From an uncultured Azospirillum sp. (lineage in GTDB: Bacteria; Pseudomonadota; Alphaproteobacteria; RF32; CAG-239): a stretch of 20,346 nt of DNA. Location: assembly GCA_902489795.1 (NCBI GenBank), contig CABUBU010000028.1, positions 1 through 20,346 of the forward strand. The letters are read 5' to 3'. The notes under the pieces are model-generated. The model saw only the letters and a program-made list of their open reading frames with translations, was not told the origin of the DNA and did no database searches. Positions 7,747-15,267 of the stretch are shown here, one piece after another; the stretch's first letter is position 1; every line of letters starts with the position of its first letter. Made by a program: the position numbers and the translations under genes.

Positions 7747-8553
7747 ATGAGACTGATTATTTCTCCCGATTACGAGCAATGTTCGCAGTGGGTCGCCGAT
7801 TACGTCGCCTATAAAATCAAGGCCGCGCGCCCGACGAAAAGCAAACCTTTCGTCATGGCCATTCCTGCCGGCAGTTCGCCGCTCGGCATGTTTGAACGCC
7901 TGATCGGTATGTTCCGCAAAGGCAAACTCTCGTTTCAAAACGTCGTCATTTTCAACATGGACGAATATGTCGGTTTAAGTCCCGAAGACGAGCAAAGTTA
8001 CCACCATTTCCTGTGGAAAAACTTTTTTGACCATATCGACGTCAAAAAAAGCAACGTTCATCTTTTGAACGGACAAACGACGGATTTTGCCAAAGAATGC
8101 ACGTCTTATGAAAAACTGATCCGCAGTTACGGAGGAATAGACCTCCTGATCGGCGGAGTCGGCGAAGACGGCCACATCGCCTTTAATGAACCTGGCTCTT
8201 CCCTTGCTTCCCGCACCCGGGTAAAAACCCTGAACAAAAATACCGTCAAAGCTAACGCACGCTTTTTTGACGACAATACCGATCTGGTGCCGAGAAACGT
8301 CCTGACCATCGGCATCGCCACCATTATGGACGCCAAAGAAGTAATGATCATCGCCAGCGGCGACAAAAAGGCAAAAGCCCTGCATTGCGCAATTGAAGGC
8401 AGCGTCAACCATATGTGCCCGGTAAGCATTCTGCAAATGCATCCCCACGCTTTAATCGTCTGCGATGAAGAAGCCACTTCTGAACTGAAAGCGGAAACTG
8501 TGCGTTACTTCAAGGAAAACGAAGAAGTCAAAATGCCGCAGAAGCGCAGATAA
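7747..8553 (+). CDS. nagB: Glucosamine-6-phosphate deaminase NagB
   Basis: A 268-residue NagB converting glucosamine-6-phosphate to fructose-6-phosphate and ammonia, which feeds amino sugars into glycolysis. Catalytic residues fall at the positions known from the E. coli enzyme: Asp72 in FNMDEYVGL, and Asp141, His143 and Glu148 in GEDGHIAFNEPGSS. The phosphate loop AIPAGSSPLG is near 38-47. No nagA or N-acetylglucosamine transporter is adjacent, so the gene seems to stand alone and its amino sugar source is not shown. Confidence 0.95.
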   Translation: MRLIISPDYEQCSQWVADYVAYKIKAARPTKSKPFVMAIPAGSSPLGMFERLIGMFRKGKLSFQNVVIFNMDEYVGLSPEDEQSYHHFLWKNFFDHIDVKKSNVHLLNGQTTDFAKECTSYEKLIRSYGGIDLLIGGVGEDGHIAFNEPGSSLASRTRVKTLNKNTVKANARFFDDNTDLVPRNVLTIGIATIMDAKEVMIIASGDKKAKALHCAIEGSVNHMCPVSILQMHPHALIVCDEEATSELKAETVRYFKENEEVKMPQKRR

Positions 8554-8951
8554 CCCCTGCCGTTTAATAAAACTTCCGCCGGTTGTTACAAGCGCCGCCG
8601 GTTGTTTGGATCTTCAAATGCCGGACTTCAGGTTCTGCAATCCTCACAGTCGGACAGAAACGTTTGCGTCCGCCTGTTTGTGCCGACGTCCGAATCATAA
8701 ACTTCCGTGAGCTATGCAAGTGATATTAAACGTTCCGAACGACATTTACCCACCCCAAAGGTTGCGCGAACCTGACGGTTAGGCCAGAATGCCGGCATCT
8801 ACCTGCTAATGACATCCCTTGGTAAATTCCAGGTTCCATTAAGGACATGAAGCTGACGGTTTTACCGCAATCAAAGGCACGGAACGGTGCCTAACGATAC
8901 TAAAGCATTCACCCCCCATTAAAATGAGGGTAGTCTGTAAAACGTCAATAT
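8554..8951. other. Hairpin-rich non-coding region, possible transposon remnant or ncRNA
   Basis: About 400 bases without an acceptable gene. It contains a 12-base direct repeat CCGCCGGTTGTT (8576-8587, 8595-8606), a hairpin CGGAC...GTCCG at 8651-8672 enclosing AAACGTTT, a small hairpin AGGTT-GCGCG-AACCT at about 8759-8773, two copies of CTGACGGTT (first near 8771, second near 8852), the second forming CGGT-TTT-ACCG, a hairpin GGCAC...GTGCC near 8876-8891 and ACCCCCCAT...ATGAGGGT near 8911-8931. On the plus strand 8680-8745 reads, with frame shifts, faintly like the C-terminal end of an OrfB/TnpB transposase, in which case the rest could be its right end/guide-RNA region. That reading is weak. 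It does not match tmRNA, RNase P or SRP RNA by eye. Confidence 0.35.
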
Positions 8952-8993
8952 AAAAAAGCCTTTTCTTAAAAACTTTTAAGAAAAGGCTTTTTT
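8952..8993. terminator. Strong bidirectional terminator
   Basis: Two 20-base arms (8952-8971 and 8974-8993) are perfect inverted repeats around two central bases, starting with six A and ending with six T and holding a GCC/GGC core. It works on both strands: it closes any plus-strand transcript from nagB or the region 8554-8951, and the minus-strand unit ending at 9010. Confidence 0.85.
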
Positions 8994-9009
8994 GTTCAGT
9001 GCCGCATAT

Positions 9010-9474
9010 TCACATGTTTATCCGGCGGTTTTTGGCTTCTCTGGAACGAAATCCCCATTTGGTTTCATACTCTCTGATCAATTCCTTGTTGCCGCTCTTA
9101 AGCAAAGCCACCTCGCCCCGTTCTGACAAAGGAAATTTTTCATACAGTTTGCGGGTTGCGGAAACAAGCTTGCTGTTTATTAAAGCTTCCTCGGCATCCA
9201 CCCACAAAACATGGCACAGATCAAGATACCCCAAAATCAGCGCTTCTATTTTCAAACGCACCATCAACAATTCGTTAAAACTATCGAAATTCCCTTTTTG
9301 CGCCGCCAGCAAAATCAAACGCACATCCTTTGATGCAATCAACAGAGTCAAACCGTCGCGCGTCAGCTGTTTTGTACGCAGATAAAGTTCCCGTTCTTCG
9401 TACGATCCGAATTTCAGCACGCCGATATCCTCTTGCACACGTTCCGGCGTTTCCCAGAAATATTCCATAACCAT
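9010..9474 (-). CDS. Small helical hypothetical protein
   Basis: A 154-residue protein I do not recognise. It has no signal peptide, no clear membrane segment and no catalytic motif. Leu/Ala/Lys/Glu-rich stretches such as LTLLIASKDVRLILLAAQKG (about 42-61) and EVALLKSGNKELIREYETKWGF suggest stacked helices of a HEAT- or ankyrin-like repeat protein; the tail is basic (RSREAKNRRINM). No Shine-Dalgarno is obvious, and a second Met two codons on (9468) is equally possible. A promoter fit lies upstream and a strong terminator follows directly, so it seems to be its own transcription unit. The use of codons and the regulation signals make it likely to be real. Confidence 0.65.
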   Translation of the reverse strand: MVMEYFWETPERVQEDIGVLKFGSYEERELYLRTKQLTRDGLTLLIASKDVRLILLAAQKGNFDSFNELLMVRLKIEALILGYLDLCHVLWVDAEEALINSKLVSATRKLYEKFPLSERGEVALLKSGNKELIREYETKWGFRSREAKNRRINM

Positions 9475-9511
9475 AAAAATTTAAGTAAATAATAAAATTA
9501 TGACAAAAAAA

Positions 9512-9538
9512 GGTATATCCGACGGCAGCAACTGTCAA
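9512..9538 (-). promoter_or_regulatory. Possible promoter of the helical hypothetical gene
   Basis: On the minus strand a perfect TTGACA is followed 15 bases later by TATACC, about 38 bases before the ATG. Spacing is slightly short. Confidence 0.45.
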
Positions 9539-9545
9539 GAAAATA

Positions 9546-10319
9546 TTACTGCATGGCAATGCTCAGCCCGCACATGAGGATAAAACCGGCAAAAAACGCC
9601 AGCGCCGACTTTTTGCTCTGTTTGGCGTCGTAAGTTTCGGGCAAAACCTCGTTGACAATGACAAACAGCATCGCCCCGCCGGCAAAAGCCATTCCGAGAG
9701 GCACCATCAGCGTCCCGAAATCAGCGATCAAAAGCCCGAAAACCGCCCCCAGCGGTTGCATCATTCCGCTCAAAGTCGCGGCCAGAACGGCCTTCAGACG
9801 GGAATAGCCGACCGCGATCAATGCAATCGCCACCGTCAGGCCTTCGGGGATATTTTGCAGGGCAATGCCGATGGTCAGACTTTCCGGATTGCTCAAATTT
9901 TCGCCGCCGTAAGCCACGCCGATCGCCAGCCCTTCCGGCATCTTGTGAATGCTGACAGCAATCACGAACAGCCAGGCGGCGCCGATATTCATCATGCCGC
10001 CGTGGCGCCCGGAAATTTCATGTTCGTGCGGCAGCAAAGCATTCAACATTCCGATCAAACTCATGCCGGCAAACACCGCCGCCGCAAACCACAATGCGGT
10101 TTCTCCGCTGCCGGACAGCAGCGGCTTAAGCCCGCTCAGCGCCGGATTCATCAGCGAAAAGAACGCCGCCGCCAGCATTACCCCGGCCGCCGTGTTCAAC
10201 ATCAGATTGATGTCGTCTTTCGAATAAACCGCCTTGAAAAAAGCAAGAAAACCGCCGGCTCCGGTCACCAGACCGGCCAAAATCGAAGCCATCAGCCCCT
10301 CCGCCATAAAACCCGTCAT
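9546..10319 (-). CDS. ZIP-family divalent metal transporter
   Basis: A 257-residue inner-membrane protein of the ZIP (ZRT/IRT-like) family, expected to import zinc or another divalent metal. About eight hydrophobic segments are visible. The paired metal-site motifs HKMPEGLAIG (His125, Glu129) and QNIPEGLTVA (Gln155, Asn156, Glu159) mark helices 4 and 5, and a His-rich loop HEHEISGRHGG (98-108) lies between helices 3 and 4. GGGGAGG sits four bases before the ATG, so the start is secure. It most resembles the GufA/ZupT side of the family; the actual metal cannot be told, and no Zur-type box was recognised. Confidence 0.93.
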   Translation of the reverse strand: MTGFMAEGLMASILAGLVTGAGGFLAFFKAVYSKDDINLMLNTAAGVMLAAAFFSLMNPALSGLKPLLSGSGETALWFAAAVFAGMSLIGMLNALLPHEHEISGRHGGMMNIGAAWLFVIAVSIHKMPEGLAIGVAYGGENLSNPESLTIGIALQNIPEGLTVAIALIAVGYSRLKAVLAATLSGMMQPLGAVFGLLIADFGTLMVPLGMAFAGGAMLFVIVNEVLPETYDAKQSKKSALAFFAGFILMCGLSIAMQ

Positions 10320-10392
10320 ATATCCTCCCCTACGAGTTCAAAAAGCTTGCGCCAGTATAATCGCAAAAACGCCGTTTCGGCAACCGGAATTT

Positions 10393-11232
10393 TTAGCTTT
10401 GCGGCAACGGAGAAAAACCGAACCTTTCCCGGACAAAATCCCCTGTCTCGCGGCGCATTTTCCCGTTCAGGCCGCTGTCGTCATGAAAACGCTGCAAAAC
10501 GTCAAACATCATGTCAATCAGGTTAAGCCGGAGACAAAAAGCCGCCGAACAGCCATAGTTAAGATCATAAATCCAGCTGACGTACCCCAGCATTTCGTCC
10601 GCCCGGGTGCGTATCTTCCGCCGGTCGACCGGCTGATGCCGCCAAAAGTCTTCCAGCACGCCGGCAGATATCCGCCGCCTTTTGTCGCTCGCCTCTTCCG
10701 GATAAGGCACAAACAGGGGCACCAGCATCTTTTGATCATACATCATCAGGTTAAAATTGGCAATTTTATCAGCATCACGGATCAGAAAAAGGATTTTTTC
10801 CACTTCCTCCTTCAAAACCGGATCGGCAATCGCGCAATATTCCTCATCCTTGTAAAAATCGCCGATCAAATGCCCGTGATGCTTAATCGGCAACGTTATT
10901 CGCACATCGCTGTAAAGCGGAATTTTCCTCAGTTTTTCCCCTCCCGCAACGCTGTGGTCAAACGGACCTTTGGCGCCGAGAAAACGTTCCCGGATTTCGT
11001 CAAAACGGGCAATGTCGTGCAGCAGCACCGCCGTTTTCGCCAGATCGACGAACTCTTCTCCCCGGCCGGCAAACCACGGTTCGTGCCGGATGATGAAATT
11101 TCCCGCGCCCAAAACCTGCAGACTGTGGCGGTACTTTTCGTCGGCATAAGCCGCATAATGGGGAGAAACCGCCGCAATTTCCCGGCTCCCGCGATATTCG
11201 TCAAGCAAAAGCTTTCGTGCCCCGTCAAGCAT
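10393..11232 (-). CDS. HD-domain phosphohydrolase
   Basis: A 279-residue protein with an HD metal-dependent phosphohydrolase domain in its N-terminal half. Likely ligands: His36 (RHSLQVL), His72-Asp73 (LLHDIARFDEI), His118/His119 (KHHGH) and Asp153 or Asp155 (IRDADKIANF). HD enzymes act on nucleotides, cyclic nucleotides or nucleic-acid ends; the substrate here is unknown. The C-terminal part (about 185-279) is helical, without recognised motifs. AGGAGG lies five bases before the ATG. It is divergent from recA across a 195-base gap that holds an SOS box, so it may share SOS control. The ZIP gene lies 73 bases downstream on the same strand. Confidence 0.85.
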   Translation of the reverse strand: MLDGARKLLLDEYRGSREIAAVSPHYAAYADEKYRHSLQVLGAGNFIIRHEPWFAGRGEEFVDLAKTAVLLHDIARFDEIRERFLGAKGPFDHSVAGGEKLRKIPLYSDVRITLPIKHHGHLIGDFYKDEEYCAIADPVLKEEVEKILFLIRDADKIANFNLMMYDQKMLVPLFVPYPEEASDKRRRISAGVLEDFWRHQPVDRRKIRTRADEMLGYVSWIYDLNYGCSAAFCLRLNLIDMMFDVLQRFHDDSGLNGKMRRETGDFVRERFGFSPLPQS

Positions 11233-11308
11233 TTTTCCCTCCTGTATTCATTATCAAACTGCGCCGGTTACTTTTCCGTAAACAAAACGAAAAAAACACT
11301 TGCCAAAA

Positions 11309-11323
11309 GAACAAATTTAGAAC
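11309..11323. promoter_or_regulatory. LexA (SOS) operator upstream of recA
   Basis: GAAC-AAATTTA-GAAC, a perfect direct repeat with 7-base spacing, is the known alphaproteobacterial LexA site. It lies 105 bases before the recA ATG; a TTGCCA (-35-like) at 11300-11305 is just upstream, so LexA could cover the promoter. It is 77 bases before the divergent HD gene and could act on both. Confidence 0.85.
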
Positions 11324-11427
11324 ATTGTAGTTTTCGGCGGATAACTGCAAAGCGCCGTTTGCAATCGACGGCAAATTATCGGATAGTGGAAACTAATTAA
11401 GACAACAAACAGGAAAGTACAAGCAAA

Positions 11428-12459
11428 ATGGAAAAAGACAAAGCATTGGACGCTGCCCTGACCCAGATTGAAAGAACCTTCGGCAAAGGCTCGATCATGC
11501 GGCTCGGACAAAACACCAACATCGACATCGAAGCCATTTCCACCGGTTCGCTCGGAACCGACATTGCGTTGGGAATCGGCGGTCTGCCCAAAGGCCGGAT
11601 TATTGAAATCTACGGCCCCGAAAGTTCGGGCAAAACCACTTTTGCCTTAAGCGTGGTGGCTCAGGCGCAGAAAAAAGGCGGCATCTGCGCGTTTGTCGAC
11701 GCCGAACATGCCCTAGATCCCTCCTATGCCAAAAAAATCGGCGTAGACATTGAAAATCTGCTTGTTTCACAGCCGGATTCCGGCGAACAGGCGCTGGAAA
11801 TAGCCGACACGCTGGTGCGCTCCGGCGCCATTGACGTACTGGTCGTCGATTCGGTCGCCGCTCTCGTCCCCAAGGCCGAACTGGAAGGTGAAATGGGCGA
11901 TTCCCACATGGGTCTGCAGGCCCGCCTGATGAGTCAGGCGCTGCGCAAACTGACCTCCACCGTTTCCCGTTCCAACACGCTGATCATCTTCATCAACCAG
12001 ATCCGCATGAAAATCGGCGTCATGTTCGGCAGCCCGGAAACCACCACCGGCGGCAACGCGCTGAAATTCTATGCCTCGGTGCGTCTCGACATTCGCCGCA
12101 TCGGCTCAATCAAAGACAAAGACGAAGTGATCGGCAGCCAGACCAGAGTCAAAATCGTCAAAAACAAAGTGGCTCCTCCGTTTAAGACCGTCGACTTCGA
12201 CATCATGTACGGGGAAGGCATCTCCAAAACCGGCGAGCTGATCGACCTCGGCGTCAAGGCCGGACTGGTCGAAAAATCCGGCGCATGGTTCTCCTATAAG
12301 GGCGAAAAACTCGGCCAGGGGCGGGAAAACGCCAAGATATTCCTGCGCGACCATCCGGAAATTGCCAACGAGATCGAAAACAAAATCCGCGCGGACGCCG
12401 GCCACCTGACAGTAGAAATGATGGGCGACGACGAAAACGAAGCCGTCGGCGAAGATTAA
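11428..12459 (+). CDS. recA: Recombinase RecA
   Basis: A 343-residue RecA, the ATP-dependent strand-exchange protein and LexA co-protease of the SOS response. Walker A GPESSGKT is at 63-70, Walker B VLVVDS at 137-142, and the L2 DNA-binding loop runs from FINQIRMKIG (188-197) to FGSPETTTGGNALKFY (200-215). The C-terminus is acidic (GDDENEAVGED), as usual. Length is typical. AGGAAAG lies about 13 bases before the ATG, rather far. It is a single gene under the SOS box at 11309-11323. No RecX gene follows, as it does in many proteobacteria; an IS200-type insertion sits downstream instead. Confidence 0.98.
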   Translation: MEKDKALDAALTQIERTFGKGSIMRLGQNTNIDIEAISTGSLGTDIALGIGGLPKGRIIEIYGPESSGKTTFALSVVAQAQKKGGICAFVDAEHALDPSYAKKIGVDIENLLVSQPDSGEQALEIADTLVRSGAIDVLVVDSVAALVPKAELEGEMGDSHMGLQARLMSQALRKLTSTVSRSNTLIIFINQIRMKIGVMFGSPETTTGGNALKFYASVRLDIRRIGSIKDKDEVIGSQTRVKIVKNKVAPPFKTVDFDIMYGEGISKTGELIDLGVKAGLVEKSGAWFSYKGEKLGQGRENAKIFLRDHPEIANEIENKIRADAGHLTVEMMGDDENEAVGED

Positions 12460-12498
12460 AACATCTTTCCGATAAAATACGTTTTTGTACCGCACAAA

Positions 12499-12526
12499 GA
12501 AGCTCCCGATGAAAATCGGGGGCTTC
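12499..12526. other. 12-bp perfect stem-loop between recA and the IS200-type element
   Basis: Arms 12499-12510 and 12515-12526 pair fully (one G-T) around a GAAA loop. No T-run follows on either strand, so it is a poor terminator. IS200/IS605 elements have an imperfect palindrome at the right end, and this one is at the right distance beyond the tnpA end, so it may be that right-end hairpin. It could also help end recA mRNA. Confidence 0.5.
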
Positions 12527-12611
12527 TGCACATACAGCTAAGAAAACTCTTCTTACCGGCAACACCTGAATGGCACATCAATTTTCATCCAAGTGTAGAC
12601 TGCTTGACTCT

Positions 12612-13049
12612 CTATAAATGGGCTAAGTCCATCGTCAACCGACTTGTCTTCGCATCTTCTTTTAATTGGTTCCGTATATATTCAGCTATCTTTTGAATAT
12701 TCTTTCCTGTGGTATCGACATAGTGCCCACGACATCAAAATTCTCTGCCTTTGTATTTATATCTGGCATTTTTCCACCGTTCATATATCGAAGGACTGCT
12801 CTTGCCTTTGAGATAGCCCATGATACTGTTTACTGAATATTTGGGCGGTATCTCCGGTAACCTATGAATATGATCCGGACAAACTTCTGCTTCTATAATT
12901 CCTATTCCTTTCCACCGGCATAATTCTCTAAGTATAGCCCCTGTCTCCAGACGGCACCCTCCGTAAAATGCCTTCCTGCGATATTTGGGAGCGAAGACAA
13001 TATGGTATTTACAATTCCAACTTGTGTGTGATATCATATTTGTGTCCAT
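12612..13049 (-). pseudogene. tnpA: IS200/IS605 Y1 transposase, nonsense-disrupted
   Basis: The reading frame starts at the ATG at 13047-13049 and shows CKYHIVFAPKYRRKAF and the HUH motif (CPDHIH). Codon 105 (12735-12737) is TGA where the family has the Trp of FWCRGHYVDT; the frame then stays open for 40 more codons (CRGHYVDTTGKN... AEYIRNQ ... DLAHL) to a TAG at 12612. The catalytic tyrosine of the EYIRNQ helix, near codon 124, lies after the stop, so the 104-residue product cannot cut DNA. Other genes here use TGG for Trp and TGA as stop, so this is a true nonsense mutation. The ribosome site AAAGGAG sits inside the upstream 16-bp palindrome, as in known IS200 elements where structure limits translation. 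Confidence 0.88.
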
Positions 13050-13118
13050 TTAATAAAACTCCTTTGTTTTCATTCCTCGTAATTGTCAGGAATTACATTC
13101 TGACAAAGGAGTTTTATT

Positions 13119-13560
13119 GCTGTATAGCTATAAGCTCTCCGATCCCCCGGACTATCCGGGAATTTTCACGATACAAGAAACCTCTGGTTTTTACCGGGGC
13201 ATATTTTAACCCCAAAAATCTCTACCGCCCCGCAAAGGAAAAACCACACCGGCAAGAACTCATAACCGCAGAAATTTCGGCGAAAACAGTGAACAGGCAT
13301 CCCCACCCGCCGAATATAAAAAAAGCTGTCGCAAGCGGCTTTTATCCATCGTTTTGAAAGTGATCTTACTAAGGGAACATACTCCGCAACGGCAAAAAAG
13401 TCGCGGATAACACGCCTTCCGCTTTTTTTGCAGGCAAACACGCTGCATTCACTTTTTCCGGCAAACACCTCACACCCGTTTTTTCGGTGGGCAGCGCTGA
13501 CCGCCCTCCCCACCGAAAACACATACCAGACGCCGTACGCCAGCCTGCCGCAACCGCTTT
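13119..13560. other. Gene-free stretch with short inverted repeats
   Basis: No convincing gene. A hairpin CCCGGA-CTA-TCCGGG (13146-13160) followed by AATTTT resembles the CCGGG hairpins elsewhere in the window. An 11-bp inverted pair TTTTCGGTGGG / CCCACCGAAAA (13481-13491, 13509-13519) encloses the smaller palindrome CAGCGCTG; its T-run lies on the wrong side for a terminator on either strand. Similar short strings recur near 13330 and 13550 (CGCAA-C/G-CGG, CTTTTATCC). The open frame of 118 codons on the minus strand has odd, Cys/Phe-rich composition and is not taken as a gene. Confidence 0.45.
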
Positions 13561-14112
13561 TTATCCGCCGTATCCCGGCAGCGTTTCCTTGTTGTCGTCA
13601 TAAAGTTTCAGGGCTTCCCTGACCGTTTGTCTGGCATCCTCCGGACCGAGAAACGTTTCAATAATCACTTCTTTGTTTTCAAGGATTTTATAATCCTCGA
13701 AAAAGCGTTTCAGCGTTTTCAGACAATGCGGCGGCAGTTCGTCAATCGACGTATAATGATTGTATTCCGGATCGTCTACATGAACGGCAATAATTTTGTC
13801 GTCCGGCTCGCCCTGATCAATCATTTTCATCACCCCGATCGGCCTTGCCCGTACGATCGTCAGCGGCAGAACCGACTCCTGTCCCAGTACCAGAATGTCC
13901 AGAGGATCATTATCGCCGCAATAGCTGCGGGGAATAAAACCGTAATTGGCGGGATAATGCACCGCACTGTACAAAATTCGGTCCACCTTCAGCAGACCGC
14001 TCAGTTTTTCCAGCTCATATTTAACGTTAGAACCTTTCGGAACTTCAATGATGGCATTAATAATCTCCGGTCGCTCTTTTCCGGCGCTAACGCCGTGCCA
14101 TGGATGCAGCAT
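13561..14112 (-). CDS. ppa: Inorganic pyrophosphatase (family I)
   Basis: A 183-residue soluble family I pyrophosphatase that splits diphosphate to phosphate and pulls biosynthetic reactions (including sugar-nucleotide synthesis by RmlA) forward. The signature DNDPLD is at 67-72; VPKGSNVKYELEK (24-36), YPANYGFIPRSYC (53-65) and DQGEPDDKI (99-107, with metal-binding Asp104/Asp105) are typical. AAAGGA lies about 11 bases before the ATG. Length is normal. A possible terminator of the preceding unit lies 70 bases upstream, so it is probably transcribed on its own. Confidence 0.96.
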   Translation of the reverse strand: MLHPWHGVSAGKERPEIINAIIEVPKGSNVKYELEKLSGLLKVDRILYSAVHYPANYGFIPRSYCGDNDPLDILVLGQESVLPLTIVRARPIGVMKMIDQGEPDDKIIAVHVDDPEYNHYTSIDELPPHCLKTLKRFFEDYKILENKEVIIETFLGPEDARQTVREALKLYDDNKETLPGYGG

Positions 14113-14167
14113 GTTTTAAAAATCCTTTCTTAAAAATAACTTTTAAAGTCAATGCCGATGACAATAT

Positions 14168-14192
14168 AATAAAAAAAATCCCTTTTCAAGAG
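14168..14192 (-). terminator. Possible terminator after carbonic anhydrase gene
   Basis: On the minus strand CTCTT-GAA-AAGGG (plus 14180-14192) is followed by ATTTTTTTTATT. The five-pair stem is weak, but the T-run is long and it lies just after the stop at 14201. Confidence 0.35.
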
Positions 14193-14200
14193 CCCGGGCA

Positions 14201-14794
14201 TCATTCTGCACGGCAAACTTCTTCCAGCCGGCCGCTCTCAATGCAGAAATACCAGCCGCAGAGCCGAAGTTTTCCGGCCGCAAGCTTCTCGGTAACGAAA
14301 GGAAAGGTTTGCAGGTTGCGGATTGAAATTGCCACCGCTTTCTTTTCGCAGTCGCCGTAAACGTCCGCACCGTTTCCCCGCTCCATTGCCGCTTCGTCGG
14401 CAATGCTCAGCCAGGAGTCGATAAAATTGTGCTCATGTCCGTGATCGTCCACCAGCGTTTTTATCCCGCCGCAATGGCTGTGCCCGAGGACAACGATGTT
14501 TTCCACCTCAAGATGACGCACCGCATACTCAATTGCCGCCGAAGTACCGTGGCAATGCACAAAATCGCACTCAAACGGCGGCACCAGACTGGCTACATTG
14601 CGGATGACAAACAGCTCGCCCGGCTCGCTTTTGAAAACAATCGATGGATCCACCCTCGAATCGCTGCAGGCTATGACCAGCGTTTTCGGCGCCTGCCCTT
14701 CGGCGGAAAGCTTGCGGTAAAGCTCCGGCGAATGAACGAAATATTCGTCATAAAATTGCCGATAACGATCTAAAAGCTTGTTGATTTCAGTCAT
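14201..14794 (-). CDS. Beta-class carbonic anhydrase
   Basis: A 197-residue beta-carbonic anhydrase, interconverting CO2 and bicarbonate in the cytoplasm. Zinc ligands are Cys43 (ACSDSR), His105 and Cys108 (GHSHCGG); the Asp45-Arg47 pair is intact, and RNVASLVPP (65-73) is a family motif. The length is near the usual 200-220. Its ATG overlaps the stop of the upstream acetyltransferase by 4 bases (ATGA), and that gene overlaps the M48-like peptidase in the same way, so the three are one translationally coupled unit. Confidence 0.95.
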   Translation of the reverse strand: MTEINKLLDRYRQFYDEYFVHSPELYRKLSAEGQAPKTLVIACSDSRVDPSIVFKSEPGELFVIRNVASLVPPFECDFVHCHGTSAAIEYAVRHLEVENIVVLGHSHCGGIKTLVDDHGHEHNFIDSWLSIADEAAMERGNGADVYGDCEKKAVAISIRNLQTFPFVTEKLAAGKLRLCGWYFCIESGRLEEVCRAE

Positions 14795-15267
14795 TTTTCA
14801 GGCTTCTCCAGCATCAGGCTCATTTTTTGCTCCTGCGGAACAAAACCCGATTTCCGATAAAATTCAACCGCGCCTCGGTTATCGTTAAATACGCCGAGCT
14901 TAATTTCCCTAAGCTGTCGTTCCCGGCAAAAGGAAACCAGTCCGTCCATCAGCCGGCCGGCAATTCCCCGTCGGCGAAAGGCTTCTCCCACGACCAAAGT
15001 GTCGACATGGCAGACATCCGGATTTTCCAGCCAGGGAGAATGTTTGACCACCGCCGTCAGCAGGCCGGCCAACCGTCCCTCTTCCTCCGCCGCGAAAGCA
15101 ACCTTGTTTTCATCGGCAATAAAGCTTTTCAGATTCTCCTCTTCCAGAGCATAGTCAAGCGGCAAAAAATAGCCTCCGAGCAACCGCCGGTGATGCTCTC
15201 TTATCTCATTACACAACTCAAGCGCCGCCGGCAGGTCGGCAACCGTCAGCCTTCTGATTTCCGTCAT
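14791..15267 (-). CDS. GNAT family N-acetyltransferase
   Basis: A 158-residue GNAT acetyltransferase. The acetyl-CoA loop RRRGIAG is at 98-104; HVDTLVVGEAFRRRG precedes it, and the closing motif NRGAVEFYRKSGF is near 131-143. The substrate is unknown (amine, amino acid or protein N-terminus). I chose the ATG at 15265-15267, which overlaps the upstream peptidase stop as ATGA and has GGGGTGG shortly before it; a start 63 bases earlier would add a tail encoded inside the peptidase gene. It is coupled to carbonic anhydrase downstream. Confidence 0.85.
   Translation of the reverse strand: MTEIRRLTVADLPAALELCNEIREHHRRLLGGYFLPLDYALEEENLKSFIADENKVAFAAEEEGRLAGLLTAVVKHSPWLENPDVCHVDTLVVGEAFRRRGIAGRLMDGLVSFCRERQLREIKLGVFNDNRGAVEFYRKSGFVPQEQKMSLMLEKPEK

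Larger units (their letters stand above)
12499..13118 (-). mobile_element. Decayed IS200-type insertion sequence
   Basis: One broken Y1 (HUH) transposase gene flanked by palindromes, with no tnpB, about 620 bases: the layout of an IS200 group element. The transposase side (left end in element terms) has 16-bp perfect inverted arms (13052-13067 and 13103-13118) with inner hairpin GTAATT/AATTAC (13079-13096). The other end is probably the stem-loop at 12499-12526. Exact tips and target tetranucleotide could not be set. Confidence 0.75.

Noticed and set aside
8888..8918. Short frame PNDTKAFTPH resembling a tmRNA tag
   Set aside because: It does not end in the hydrophobic Ala-rich tag end, and no tRNA-like domain is nearby.
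8554..8951. tmRNA, RNase P RNA or SRP RNA
   Set aside because: None of their hallmark conserved strings or tag-peptide codons were found on either strand.
12735..12737. TGA read as Trp (alternative code or recoding)
   Set aside because: RecA and other genes here use TGG for Trp, and TGA ends rmlD and the MIF gene, so the codon is a normal stop.
13481..13519. Inverted repeat as terminator of ppa
   Set aside because: The T-run precedes the stem and an A-run follows on both strands, which is the wrong order for an intrinsic terminator.
13166..13522. Minus-strand 118-codon frame after the IS element
   Set aside because: Cys/Phe/Arg-rich composition without family features, no ribosome site, and it spans several inverted repeats; likely chance.
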